Assembly: GCF_001005085.2 (NCBI RefSeq)
Contig: NZ_LBMU02000048.1
Coordinates: 1-64,000 of the forward strand
Source of the DNA: Streptomyces humi
Lineage (GTDB): Bacteria > Actinomycetota > Actinomycetes > Streptomycetales > Streptomycetaceae
Direction: 5' to 3'
Length of the DNA stretch: 64,000 bases
A model generated the notes under the pieces. The model had not been told where the DNA came from, did not search any database, and saw only the letters and a program-made list of their open reading frames with translations. Within the stretch, counting starts at the first letter, position 1. Every line of letters starts with the position of its first letter. Shown in pieces: positions 52,671 to 60,137 of this stretch. Position numbers and translations under genes: made by a program.

Positions 52671-53066
52671 ATGCTCAGTCTCCGCAAGGCCTTCACAGTG
52701 GCTGGACTGGCCACCGGTGCGATGGCGCTCGCCCTCACGGGAAACAGCGCCTACGCGGCGGGGTCCGCCTACCTGCTCTACACGACGGATGACAATCCTG
52801 GGGGCGACCTGGACTGGTGGGGCGCCTATTCGGGTACCCAGGACAAGTGGGTCGTGTGTGACAACCAGGCTGATGGCTATGCCGCCAAGGGCACTGTGAC
52901 CTGGTCGGGTGGCTCGACCACCCTTTATGCCAAGTCGAACGGTGACTGTACCTACTCCCCGGACAGCTGGAACCTGGCCGAAGGGACGAAGGTCACACTC
53001 AAGGTGTGCCTGAACAACGCGGCGGAGGGCGACCGTTACTGCCACACCGCCACCTCGTCTGCCTGA
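52671..53066 (+). CDS. Small secreted cysteine-containing protein
   Basis: A 131-residue exported protein. The signal peptide is LATGAMALALTGNSAYA. The mature chain of about 101 residues is Trp/Tyr/Asp-rich (LDWWGAYSGTQDKWVVCDNQ) with four Cys (VVCDN, GDCTYS, KVCLNN, RYCHT), likely two disulfides. Beta-sandwich composition suggests a small extracellular binder, enzyme inhibitor or lipocalin-like protein. GGGGGAAAATC precedes the ATG, a good ribosome-binding site. It has its own AT-rich promoter region and a terminator at 53174-53209, so it is a monocistronic gene. Unassigned family. Confidence 0.82.
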   Translation: MLSLRKAFTVAGLATGAMALALTGNSAYAAGSAYLLYTTDDNPGGDLDWWGAYSGTQDKWVVCDNQADGYAAKGTVTWSGGSTTLYAKSNGDCTYSPDSWNLAEGTKVTLKVCLNNAAEGDRYCHTATSSA

Positions 53067-53173
53067 TCGGGGAACTTTTCAGGTATTCCCTTCGACGCAT
53101 TTACCGGACAGCGCAAAGCGGCAAACCGTCGTGATTGCGTTTGACCACAATCAAAGGGCCGCCCTGTGAAGCC

Positions 53174-53209
53174 GACGCCCCCTTGTCCTGATCCAGGCAA
53201 GGGGGCGTC
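53174..53209 (+). terminator. Stem-loop terminator
   Basis: Stem GACGCCCCCTTG (53174-53185) pairs perfectly with CAAGGGGGCGTC (53198-53209), with a 12-base loop. It follows the small secreted protein gene by about 110 bp. Confidence 0.8.
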
Positions 53210-53403
53210 GTCCCTTGGCCCTGCGTTCTGGGGATCGCCCGCCGCCCCCGCTCGCAAATCCCGCTGACCGCCATAGGCCGGAAGAACCGGCCGGCCTCCG
53301 CCGCCGGGATGTCGGCCTCGGCAACCTCCACATCCGGATCCCCGTCGCCGAGCCGGAGCGGATGAACGGGCGGCGTGGAAGGCTAGTGATCACCATGCAC
53401 AGC

Positions 53404-53452
53404 GAGAAGCCCCGAACTCGCGCGCTCTCGGCTCGGGAAGCGACGGCGCTCG
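53404..53452. repeat. Degenerate copy of the tRNA-Gly 3'-half sequence
   Basis: GAACTCGCGCGCTCTCGGCT followed by CGGGAAGCGACGGCGCT resembles, in the same orientation, the tRNA-Gly(CCC) 3' half at 57.31 kb, with small differences and a 2-base insertion. It may be the left boundary of an integrated segment holding the arsenic genes. The rest of 53210-53653 shows nothing further. Confidence 0.5.
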
Positions 53453-53653
53453 GCCGGCCACATGGTTGTCACCCAGCGGTCATGTGGTCTCAGCGCCCGC
53501 CTCGCGAAGCGAGGTTCGCACCGCGGTCGACCGCTACCAAAGGCACGCGGTGGGCACGACGCCGTGATGCATGTCGACCGAGCGGCGGCGTCGCGACCGC
53601 ACACAGCGACGTCGTGCTCCGGTCTCCCGGGCCTCCACCGATCCCGACTCTCC

Positions 53654-53972
53654 TCAGGTGAGCCCGCCCTGGCGGATGCACCAGAGGCACGGTCCCGCGA
53701 GCGCCACGGCCAGTCCGGTGAAGATCGCGGTCTCGATCCACTGGAACTTCCAGTAGCGGTCCGCGGGTTGCTCGGTCACCTGGACGTGGAGGTCCCCCCT
53801 TGGCGAGGCAGACGGGCATGTCGTCCAGCGACTGCTTCGCGCAATCCTGATACCAGGAAGTGCGGCCGACCTCCTTGCCCCCGAAGTCGAGCAGCGCGCT
53901 GGTCGACACCACCCAGGGCCCGCCCGGCACGGTCAGTCCTCCGATGTCGCCGTACCTGCCGATCTTCGTCAT
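53654..53972 (-). pseudogene. Small membrane protein gene, frameshifted in a C6 run
   Basis: The frame starting ATG 53972 (MTKIGRYGDIGGLTVPGGPW) runs to MPVCLAKG, where a six-C run (53794-53799) shifts it. Removing one C restores GDLHVQVTEQPADRYWKF and the membrane helix AIFTGLAVALAGPCLWCI, ending at 53654 as a 105-residue protein. Soluble N-terminus, C-terminal anchor. Neither part is recognised. The precise repair by one base suggests either a recent inactivation or a homopolymer sequencing error. Confidence 0.6.
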
Positions 53973-54001
53973 GCTGCGGACGATGATGCTCCTATTGGTG
54001 G

Positions 54002-54303
54002 TCAAGCGGTTTGGAGCCAGTTGCGGTAGGCGTGGGTGAGATCGTCGAGTCGGCGGGTTCCGTGTTCGATGTCGGAGGTTCTGGTCGGCCAGACCCCGAG
54101 GTACCGTACGGCGGCGGTGATGGTGATGTTCCTGGACTGCCGCAGCGGGCGTAGGTCGGCGATGCCGGGAACGTTGACCGTGCTGGTCAGGCAGCGGAAG
54201 ATCTCGCGGGCGACGGCTCGTTTCAGGGGGCGGATGCTTTCCTTCTTCGTCCGTCCGGCGGCGCTCCGCATGCGCTCGGGGTTGCCTCCCGCCGTGATCA
54301 GCA
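54002..54303 (-). pseudogene. IS110-family transposase remnant
   Basis: Minus-strand translation gives LLITAGGNPERMRSAAG, part of the C-terminal transposase_20 domain of IS110 elements. It is joined directly to RTKKESIRPLKRAVAREIF, which belongs to the extreme C-terminus in intact members. An internal segment is deleted and the N-terminal half with the DEDD catalytic residues is absent, so it is inactive. It sits between the frameshifted gene and arsM and marks past transposition into this island. Confidence 0.7.
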
Positions 54304-54467
54304 ACTGGGCCGCAGCACTCGACGGCGAAGCACCAGCGGAAGCTGGCGAAGGGGATCGACGCCGAGGTGCGCGCACAGCTCCGGGAAGCGGCGCCTCAGC
54401 GAGGCGTACGCAAGGCATGAGGCTGCGGCTGCGGCTGCGGCTTGCGGTGTCGTCTGGCAGTGCCTGT

Positions 54468-55361
54468 TCAGCCCTGGCAGCCGCATCCCGCAGCGGTCTT
54501 GGCTCTGGCCACCGTGGTCGAGGGGTCGTCGGCCTGCTCGTCCGAGGTGCAGCACGCGGAGACACCGCAGCACGAACCAGCTGTCGTAGCTGAACGGCTC
54601 TCCTCGACGGCGCCGGAGGGCTTGGCCGCGCGGACGATGGCGGAGTGCATGCCGTCGGCGACCGGATGCGTGGGGGTGATCTCGATGTCCGTGAACCCGG
54701 CGGCGGCCAGGCCCTCGCGGTACTCGGCGAAGGACAGAGCGCCGGCGATGCAGCCGACGTAGTCGCCGCGCTCGGCGCGCTGTTCGGGGGTGAGGGTGTC
54801 GTCGGCGACGACGTCCGAGACGCCGATACGGCCGCCGGGCCTCAGGACGCGGAAGGTCTCGGCGAAGACAGCGGGCTTGTCGACGGACAGGTTGATCACG
54901 CAGTTGGAGACGACCACGTCGATCGTGTTCGCGGGGAGCGGTATCGCCTCGATGGTGCCCTTGAGGAACTCCACGTTGGCCACTCCCGCCTTCCTCGCGT
55001 TGGCGAGCGCCAGGGCGAGCATCTCCTCGGTCATGTCCAGCCCGTACGCCCTGCCGGTCGGGCCGACCCGGCGGGCGGAGAGCAGGACGTCGATGCCGCC
55101 GCCGGAGCCGAGGTCCAGAACGCGATCGCCCTCGCGGAGTTCGGCGACCGCGGTGGGGTTGCCGCAGCCGAGGGACGCGGCGACGGCTTCGACGGGCAGG
55201 ACGGCGCGCTCGTCGTCGGCGTAGAGAGTGGCGCCGAAGTTCTCGTCGACCTCGACCGGCTGCGGCCCGCAACAGGCGGCGGCACCCTCGGTCACCTGCA
55301 CGGCTGCCGCGGCATACCGCCGCCGGACGGTCTCGCGCAGCTCGATGGACTGCTCGCTCAT
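54468..55361 (-). CDS. arsM: Arsenite S-adenosylmethionine methyltransferase
   Basis: A 297-residue methyltransferase that turns arsenite into methylated, partly volatile species. The SAM site is RVLDLGSGGGIDVLL. Catalytic cysteines conserved in ArsM are seen in AACCGPQ, VVSNCVINL and GDYVGCIAGAL. The extreme C-terminus is rich in cysteines (SCCGVSACC, GCGCQG), an extra arsenic-binding tail not universal in the family. It is divergent from arsR, with an inverted repeat for ArsR in the shared 108-bp promoter. The ATG at 55361 heads the reading frame directly at EQSIELRE. Confidence 0.93.
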   Translation of the reverse strand: MSEQSIELRETVRRRYAAAAVQVTEGAAACCGPQPVEVDENFGATLYADDERAVLPVEAVAASLGCGNPTAVAELREGDRVLDLGSGGGIDVLLSARRVGPTGRAYGLDMTEEMLALALANARKAGVANVEFLKGTIEAIPLPANTIDVVVSNCVINLSVDKPAVFAETFRVLRPGGRIGVSDVVADDTLTPEQRAERGDYVGCIAGALSFAEYREGLAAAGFTDIEITPTHPVADGMHSAIVRAAKPSGAVEESRSATTAGSCCGVSACCTSDEQADDPSTTVARAKTAAGCGCQG

Positions 55362-55413
55362 GACTCACTCCCAGGTGAGGCGGGGGCACGGCAGCACCCC
55401 GGAACGGCCTGTA

Positions 55414-55460
55414 TTGACGTTCATTGATGCAACCTTGCGCCTTGGATCGAAGAACGTCAA
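55414..55460. promoter_or_regulatory. ArsR operator (inverted repeat)
   Basis: TTGACGTTCATTGAT (55414-55428) and ATCGAAGAACGTCAA (55446-55460) are inverted copies matching at 13 of 15 positions, with a 17-bp gap. It lies between the divergent arsM and arsR starts, so one ArsR dimer pair could repress both. Confidence 0.78.
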
Positions 55461-55469
55461 CATAGAGGT

Positions 55470-55862
55470 ATGTCGAATCAAGAGCTTGAGGTGCTGGGCC
55501 AGGACACGGCCTGCTGCCCGGGGCTGACCTCCTCACCACTGGACGAGGACCAGGCCGCCGACCTGGCGAAGGTCTTCAAGGCCCTCGGGGATCCGGTCCG
55601 GCTCCGCCTGCTGTCGATGATCGCCTCACGCGGGGAGGGCGGCGAGGTCTGCGTCTGCGAGCTGACCCCGGCCTTCGACCTGTCCCAGCCGACGATCTCC
55701 CACCACCTCAAGCTCCTCCGGCAGGCCGGACTCATCGACTGCGAGCGCCGCGGTACCTGGGTCTACTACTGGGCACTCCCGAAGACACTCGACCGGCTCG
55801 CCACCCTCCTCACGACCCCGTCGACCGCGTCGACCGCGTCGACCGCGAAGACTCCGGCGTGA
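55470..55862 (+). CDS. arsR: ArsR-family arsenic-responsive repressor
   Basis: A 130-residue winged helix-turn-helix repressor. The DNA-binding core is FDLSQPTISHHLKLLRQAGL, and arsenite is sensed by the cysteine pair in EVCVCELTPAF, the classical alpha-3 CVC site. A further Cys pair near the N-terminus (DTACCPG) may add to metal binding. The C-terminus contains a short Thr/Ala/Ser repeat (STASTASTAKT) likely to be disordered. The stop overlaps the aquaporin start. On arsenite binding it should release the shared operator and switch on arsM and the downstream operon. Confidence 0.94.
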   Translation: MSNQELEVLGQDTACCPGLTSSPLDEDQAADLAKVFKALGDPVRLRLLSMIASRGEGGEVCVCELTPAFDLSQPTISHHLKLLRQAGLIDCERRGTWVYYWALPKTLDRLATLLTTPSTASTASTAKTPA

Positions 55863-56608
55863 TGGGCGCCCCGCTGCGACGCCGCGTCCTGGCCGAGGCC
55901 GTCGGTACCGCCGCACTGGTCGCGGTCGTGGTCGGTTCGGGCATCCAGGCCACCGAACTGTCCCGGGACGTCGGCGTCCAGCTGCTCGCCAACTCCCTGG
56001 CCACCGTCTTCGGACTCGGCGTCCTCATCACGCTGCTCGGCCCCGTCTCGGGCGCCCACTTCAACCCCGTCGTCACGCTCGCGGCCTGGTTCACCGGTCG
56101 GCGCACGGACGACGAGGGGCCCAGCGGGCGGGACGTCGCCGCGTACGTCCCCGCCCAGATCGCGGGGGCGATCGCGGGTGCCGCCCTGGCCGACGCCATG
56201 TTCGGCAAGCCGCTGGCGCGCTGGTCGACGCACGACCGCTCGGCCGGTCACCTGCTGCTGGGCGAGACCGTGGCCACCGCCGGCCTCGTCCTCCTGATCT
56301 TCGGCCTGGCCCGAGCCGGCCGCGACCGCTTCACCCCGGTGGCGGTGGCTTCGTACATCGGCGCCGCGTACTGGTTCACGTCGTCCACGTCGTTCGCGAA
56401 CCCGGCGGTGACGATCGGCCGCACCTTCACGGACACCTTCGCCGGCATCGCACCCGCGTCGGTTGCCCCGTTCACGGCCGCACAGGCCGGTGGCGCGGTA
56501 CTCGGCCTGGTGCTCGTGGCAGCGATCTTCGGCCGCCCGGCTCCCGCACAGCCCGACACACCAACGGTTCACGGCGAGTCCGAGCTCGCCGCACCCGCGC
56601 TCCCCTGA
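55862..56608 (+). CDS. aqpS: MIP/aquaglyceroporin-like channel (AqpS-type)
   Basis: A 248-residue, six-helix channel. The two pore motifs are NPV (AHFNPVVTLA) and NPA (FANPAVTIGR). The first deviates from the usual NPA, as in arsenic-linked channels such as the AqpS of rhizobia. In those ars operons the channel lets arsenite leave the cell after ArsC reduction, replacing an ArsB or Acr3 pump. ATG 55862 overlaps the arsR TGA; a GTG three bases earlier is an alternative start. The gene is flanked by arsR and arsC in one operon. Confidence 0.9.
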   Translation: MGAPLRRRVLAEAVGTAALVAVVVGSGIQATELSRDVGVQLLANSLATVFGLGVLITLLGPVSGAHFNPVVTLAAWFTGRRTDDEGPSGRDVAAYVPAQIAGAIAGAALADAMFGKPLARWSTHDRSAGHLLLGETVATAGLVLLIFGLARAGRDRFTPVAVASYIGAAYWFTSSTSFANPAVTIGRTFTDTFAGIAPASVAPFTAAQAGGAVLGLVLVAAIFGRPAPAQPDTPTVHGESELAAPALP

Positions 56609-56632
56609 CCCACCACCCAGGAAGACGTCACC

Positions 56633-57061
56633 ATGCCCAGCGCTCCCGCCGCCGACCGCCCCTCCGTCCTCTTCGTCTGCGTACACAACGCAGGCCGCTC
56701 CCAGATGGCCGCCGCCTTCCTCGCCCACCTCGCCGGAGACGCGGTGGAGGTTCGCTCGGCCGGCTCCGCCCCCGCGGACACGGTCAACCCCGCCGTCGTG
56801 GAGGCGATGAGCGAGGTCGGCATCGATGTCTCCGCCGAGACCCCCAAGGTCCTGACCACGGAGGCCGTCCAGGCATCGGATGTGGTGATCACGATGGGAT
56901 GCGGCGACACCTGCCCCGTCTTCCCCGGCAAGACCTACCTGGACTGGAAGTTGGACGATCCGGCCGGGCAGGGCGTCGACGCCGTACGCCCCATCCGCGA
57001 CGAGATCGAGCACCGCATCCGCACTTTGCTCGCCGACCTCGATACGCAAGCCAGGGCCTGA
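56633..57061 (+). CDS. arsC: Thioredoxin-type arsenate reductase
   Basis: A 142-residue enzyme of the low-molecular-weight tyrosine-phosphatase fold. The phosphate-like loop is CVHNAGRSQM (C-x5-R-S), and the redox relay cysteines lie in ITMGCGDTCPVFPG. DWKLDDPAGQGVDAVRPIRD supplies the general-acid Asp. It reduces arsenate to arsenite, which then leaves through the upstream channel or is methylated by ArsM. It ends the arsR-aqpS-arsC operon, 24 bp after the channel gene. Confidence 0.94.
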   Translation: MPSAPAADRPSVLFVCVHNAGRSQMAAAFLAHLAGDAVEVRSAGSAPADTVNPAVVEAMSEVGIDVSAETPKVLTTEAVQASDVVITMGCGDTCPVFPGKTYLDWKLDDPAGQGVDAVRPIRDEIEHRIRTLLADLDTQARA

Positions 57062-57276
57062 CACACCCCACCGCGTGAACTCCGGCTTTGCGCATGCGAC
57101 TTCACCGAGACCCTTAGCGCTTGTGGCGCAGGCCACAGAAAATGCGTCCCGCCATTCGAGACAGTCGAGGCGCGAGGTGTCCAGAGTGACGCCCGAACAC
57201 CCTTGATGCGACCACTTGACGTCGACTTAGGGCACGCGGAGGGCACGCAGCCCTCGAATTGGACTAGACAACAAAC

Positions 57277-57303
57277 AAACCCCAGGCCGTTGACCTGGGG
57301 TTT
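57277..57303 (-). terminator. Stem-loop terminator beside the tRNA-Gly fragment
   Basis: AAACCCCAGG (57277-57286) pairs with CCTGGGGTTT (57294-57303) around a 7-base loop. It stands just downstream of the tRNA 3' end, as tRNA terminators do. Confidence 0.8.
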
Positions 57304-57308
57304 CGATC

Positions 57309-57354
57309 TGGAGCGGGTGACGAGAATCGAACTCGCGCTCTCAGCTTGGGAAGC
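57309..57354 (-). other. tRNA-Gly(CCC) 3' half (candidate attachment site)
   Basis: 46 bp corresponding to tRNA-Gly(CCC) from the anticodon loop (CTTCCCAAG) through the variable loop, T arm (GCGAGTTCGATTCTCGT) and acceptor strand (CACCCGCTCCA with encoded CCA). No 5' half with D arm follows, so it is not a functional tRNA. This is exactly the portion that integrases copy as an attachment site. Confidence 0.82.
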
Positions 57355-57719
57355 GAGGGCGCTTGCGAAGCCGGATGGCCTCTGACCTGGGCATACGTGC
57401 TCTGGCGTGACGCCCTGGAGCACAGGATCGCACCGTTGTTGACCGTGGTTTACCGGTCTTATGGGCACGCTATGGGCACGCCGTCGGGTTGGAGGTGCGG
57501 AGGCCCCCTCTTGGTGGCTGACGTGCGGCCGAGCCCTGGAAGTGAGTGTTTGCCTGGAGGCTGCCGTTGCGGGAGTACATGCGTTCTTGACGGGAGCGGA
57601 ATCCGGCCAAAGCTCGCCCATGAGCGGCTGCTTGAGCACGTTGTCGCGTTTGTGATCTGGTGCTGTCCCGGCTGCGCCGTGAAGATTGCCCGCCATACTG
57701 AGGAACCGGGGGGCGGTCA

Positions 57720-59495
57720 ATGGGGTTGGGGTGGGGGTCGCGAGTCCGGGAGCGGGGCGCGGAGCAGCCGGTCGACGGACCCGAGGTGCCGGTTCAGGCC
57801 GGCCCTTCGGCCGCGGAGGAGTCTCACGGTCAGGTGAATCCGACCTCGTCGGAAGTGACCAGGCTGCTTTGCCAGGCCGTGTACGCGCGCCCTGACCGCA
57901 TCAGAGCGGTTAAGGCGTGGTGGCGCAAGGTCCGAGGCAAGAGCGGCAAGGCGGACAAGCCACGGCGCAGTACACGTCGGCGTATCTACCTGGAGGGCAG
58001 TGACGACTGCCCTCCGCTGGGAGAGCCGATGGCACGGTGGGTGATGGATCACGTCCTGCACGGGTCGCCGCTGCCTGTCCCGTCGTACGGGTTCGACCTC
58101 GTGCCGGTGGTGGCGCACAGCCTCCGCGCGCGAAGGCGGTGGTGGTTGCGGTGGCTGGGCGTGCTGCTCGTAGCCGCGGCTCTGGCGTACCTCACGCCAC
58201 GGGCCGCCGTCGTGTGGAGCGCTGCGGTCCTGATCGGTCTGTTGATGCGGTGGGCCGCGCTGAGGGCGACACGGAAGGTGAAGAAGTCACGGCTGGCGCC
58301 CTCTCCCAGGTCCGCGTACTTCGCGCTGTGCGTGCCGTGGGTGCTCGCGGTTGTCCCTTACGAGCCGACCGGAAGCGAAATGGTGGGCCTGCGGCTCGGG
58401 CTGCTCCTGCTGCCTTTCGCGTTCCTGTTGGCGACGGCGCTGGTGCACGCCGGTGACCGGTTGGCGGCCCGGGCGGCCCTCGCGGGAATCACACGTGCGG
58501 GAGTGTCGTCCGACCGGCTGCCGTGGGCGGCTCCGAAAGCTGCGCGTCGGGTGTCCCGGCTGGGGAGCGAGCAGACGTGGCTGGAACTGCCGTACGACTA
58601 TCCGGAGCGCTTCGTCGGCGCCGGACGTGACGTCTGGGGCGCCGCCGATATCGGCATTCCGCTCGTACCCAAGGATCCGGACGAGTCGGTCAGGCGGTTC
58701 GGGGAATGGGAGCTACTACGGCGTATGGGCGCGGCCCTGAGAGAACTGGGACGCGGAGCGCGCGAGATCACTGATCCGTTGCCAGGTCTGACCGTGACGG
58801 AGGTGCAAGGACTGCCTGCCCCGCTGTGGCTGCAGCGCACCCGTGTGGCGAAGCTGGAGCTGCCGAACCTGCGTGGCAGGGGGCGCCGGTCGCCGTCGAG
58901 CGTGCCGGACCGGCTGTATCTGCGTGCACAGTGCGTCAGCTGGGACGGTCAGGTCGTAGTGAGCGTCTTCGTGCACGCCGCGCTGGAGGCGGGAGAACTG
59001 CGACTCACCGTCCGACCGCACGTGATGACGCCCCTGTACAACGAACTACGGGGGACTTCCACTCCGGTCTCCAAGCGCGGGATCCGCCTGCTCGGCTGGG
59101 TTGCCACACAAGCGCTCCTGGACGCTGCGTCAGGGCCGCTGACGGTCTGGCGAACCGTGACCCGGCTCGGGCGGGGTGAGCAGGATGAGAACGACCGCGA
59201 AGAGGAGATGGACCTGGTCAGCCTGCGTGACCGGTACTCCACCGAGGAAGTCACCGACATGCACCAGAGCGACGACGCCAAACGGCACGTCGTGCTGATG
59301 CAGACGTGCATTTTCCGGACCGTCTCCGAGTACCTGGAGGAACTGGGCGTCGACACGGCGCCGTACGAGCGTCAGGTCGCCGCGGTCATCACCAACATCC
59401 AGGTGTATGGCGACAACAACGCCCCCATCCAGAACGTCGCGGGCAGTGACATCCGCGATGTGGGCCAGAGCAACGGAACCCAGGGAGGCAAATGA
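57720..59495 (+). CDS. Membrane protein with C-terminal Asn/Gln-rich signalling-type motif
   Basis: A 591-residue protein of unrecognised family. Residues 1-135 are soluble and basic; four hydrophobic helices follow near 138-175 (WLGVLLVAAALAYLTP, AAVLIGLLMRW) and 196-240 (YFALCVPWVLAVVPYE, LGLLLLPFAFLLATAL). The remaining 350 residues are cytoplasmic. The last 33 residues contain IQVYGDNNAPIQNVAG then SDIRDVGQ, with an IQVxG-like core reminiscent of RHIM or bacterial amyloid signalling motifs. A near copy is at the N-terminus of the next protein. The start at 57720 is uncertain. The stop overlaps the next ATG, so the two are translationally coupled. Confidence 0.72.
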   Translation: MGLGWGSRVRERGAEQPVDGPEVPVQAGPSAAEESHGQVNPTSSEVTRLLCQAVYARPDRIRAVKAWWRKVRGKSGKADKPRRSTRRRIYLEGSDDCPPLGEPMARWVMDHVLHGSPLPVPSYGFDLVPVVAHSLRARRRWWLRWLGVLLVAAALAYLTPRAAVVWSAAVLIGLLMRWAALRATRKVKKSRLAPSPRSAYFALCVPWVLAVVPYEPTGSEMVGLRLGLLLLPFAFLLATALVHAGDRLAARAALAGITRAGVSSDRLPWAAPKAARRVSRLGSEQTWLELPYDYPERFVGAGRDVWGAADIGIPLVPKDPDESVRRFGEWELLRRMGAALRELGRGAREITDPLPGLTVTEVQGLPAPLWLQRTRVAKLELPNLRGRGRRSPSSVPDRLYLRAQCVSWDGQVVVSVFVHAALEAGELRLTVRPHVMTPLYNELRGTSTPVSKRGIRLLGWVATQALLDAASGPLTVWRTVTRLGRGEQDENDREEEMDLVSLRDRYSTEEVTDMHQSDDAKRHVVLMQTCIFRTVSEYLEELGVDTAPYERQVAAVITNIQVYGDNNAPIQNVAGSDIRDVGQSNGTQGGK

Positions 59496-59899
59496 TGATC
59501 ACGGGTCGCGGCCGCCGCGAAGGCGAGAACCCGGCTTACGCCTCTGGCATTCACATCGGAGGCAGCAACAACGCTCCGAACCAGAACGTCGTGGGTCAGA
59601 ACATCTCCCATGTACACCAGTCCGCTTCCGTCCAGGGAGCCGTCGACATCGAGACCGTCCGTGGGCTCCTTGCGTCCTTTCGTACCGAAGTCGACCGCAA
59701 CCAAGGAAACCTGGACCATGCAGTGGCGTTACGCGCGATGACCGACACAGTCGATGCCTCTCTGGCCGCGCCCAATCCTCAGGCACGCGCCAGCGCGCTC
59801 CGAGGAGTCGTACAGGCACTGCCCGCGCTGGTCGCGGGAACCGTGGTCGAGCAAGGTGGTGAAGCACTCGTCCACGCCATTGCCGGCTGGCTGAGCTGA
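59492..59899 (+). CDS. Small partner protein with N-terminal copy of the motif
   Basis: A 135-residue protein (or 134 from the second ATG). The N-terminal 45 residues contain GIHIGGSNNAPNQNVVGQ then NISHVHQS, matching the C-terminus of the upstream membrane protein at 14 of 24 positions (I-x-[VI]-x-G-x-NNAP-x-QNV-x-G-x-x-I-x-x-V-x-Q). The remainder is helical (VRGLLASFRTEVDRNQGNLD, LRGVVQALPALVAGTVVEQG). No known enzymatic domain. The ATGs overlap the previous stop and share a GGGAGG ribosome-binding site. It may co-assemble with the membrane protein by homotypic motif stacking, acting as a sensor or adaptor. Confidence 0.78.
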   Translation: MMITGRGRREGENPAYASGIHIGGSNNAPNQNVVGQNISHVHQSASVQGAVDIETVRGLLASFRTEVDRNQGNLDHAVALRAMTDTVDASLAAPNPQARASALRGVVQALPALVAGTVVEQGGEALVHAIAGWLS

Positions 59900-60050
59900 A
59901 GTCCAGTGCCCCCTCGCGGCGAGCGTTCTTTCCGGGAAGGAAGGTGTGCCAGGGCCTCGGAGAAGGACCACTTCGACCGGTACGAGCCAACTTGGCGGAG
60001 GCTTCTGCGATCTCGGCCGCTGTCAGGAGCCCGCCCACGACTGAGCTACG

Positions 60051-60087
60051 ACGAAGGCTCCGACCGAGATCCGGTCGGAGCCTTCGT
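60051..60087. terminator. Bidirectional stem-loop terminator
   Basis: ACGAAGGCTCCGACCG (60051-60066) pairs perfectly with CGGTCGGAGCCTTCGT (60072-60087), with a 5-base loop. It lies between convergent genes ending at 59899 and 60138 and should stop transcription from both sides. Confidence 0.92.
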
Positions 60088-60137
60088 CTGCCCAGGTGGG
60101 CGAGGTTGTGGACAGGGATAAGCACCGTCGGCTGAGA

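Larger units (their letters stand above)
57229..57481. repeat. Four GGGCACGC repeats around the tRNA-Gly fragment
   Basis: AGGGCACGC occurs at 57229-57237 and 57240-57248 to the left, and TATGGGCACGC at 57460-57470 and 57471-57481 to the right of the tRNA fragment. Pairs of short direct repeats placed on either side of a core are typical of arm-type binding sites of tyrosine integrases. The remaining 57062-57719 region holds no gene I can support. Confidence 0.6.

Noticed and set aside
54298..54420. Plus-strand fragment ending REAAPQRGVRKA
   Set aside because: No start codon or ribosome-binding site and bounded by an in-frame stop; probably a remnant of a neighbouring inserted sequence.
57309..57354. 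An intact tRNA-Gly gene
   Set aside because: Only the anticodon-to-3' portion is present; the 5' half with D arm is missing, so it was called an attachment-site fragment.
60001..60060. A tRNA-like D-arm sequence (TAGCTCAGTCG on the minus strand)
   Set aside because: No anticodon stem, T arm or acceptor pairing follows in the correct spacing, so it is not a tRNA.
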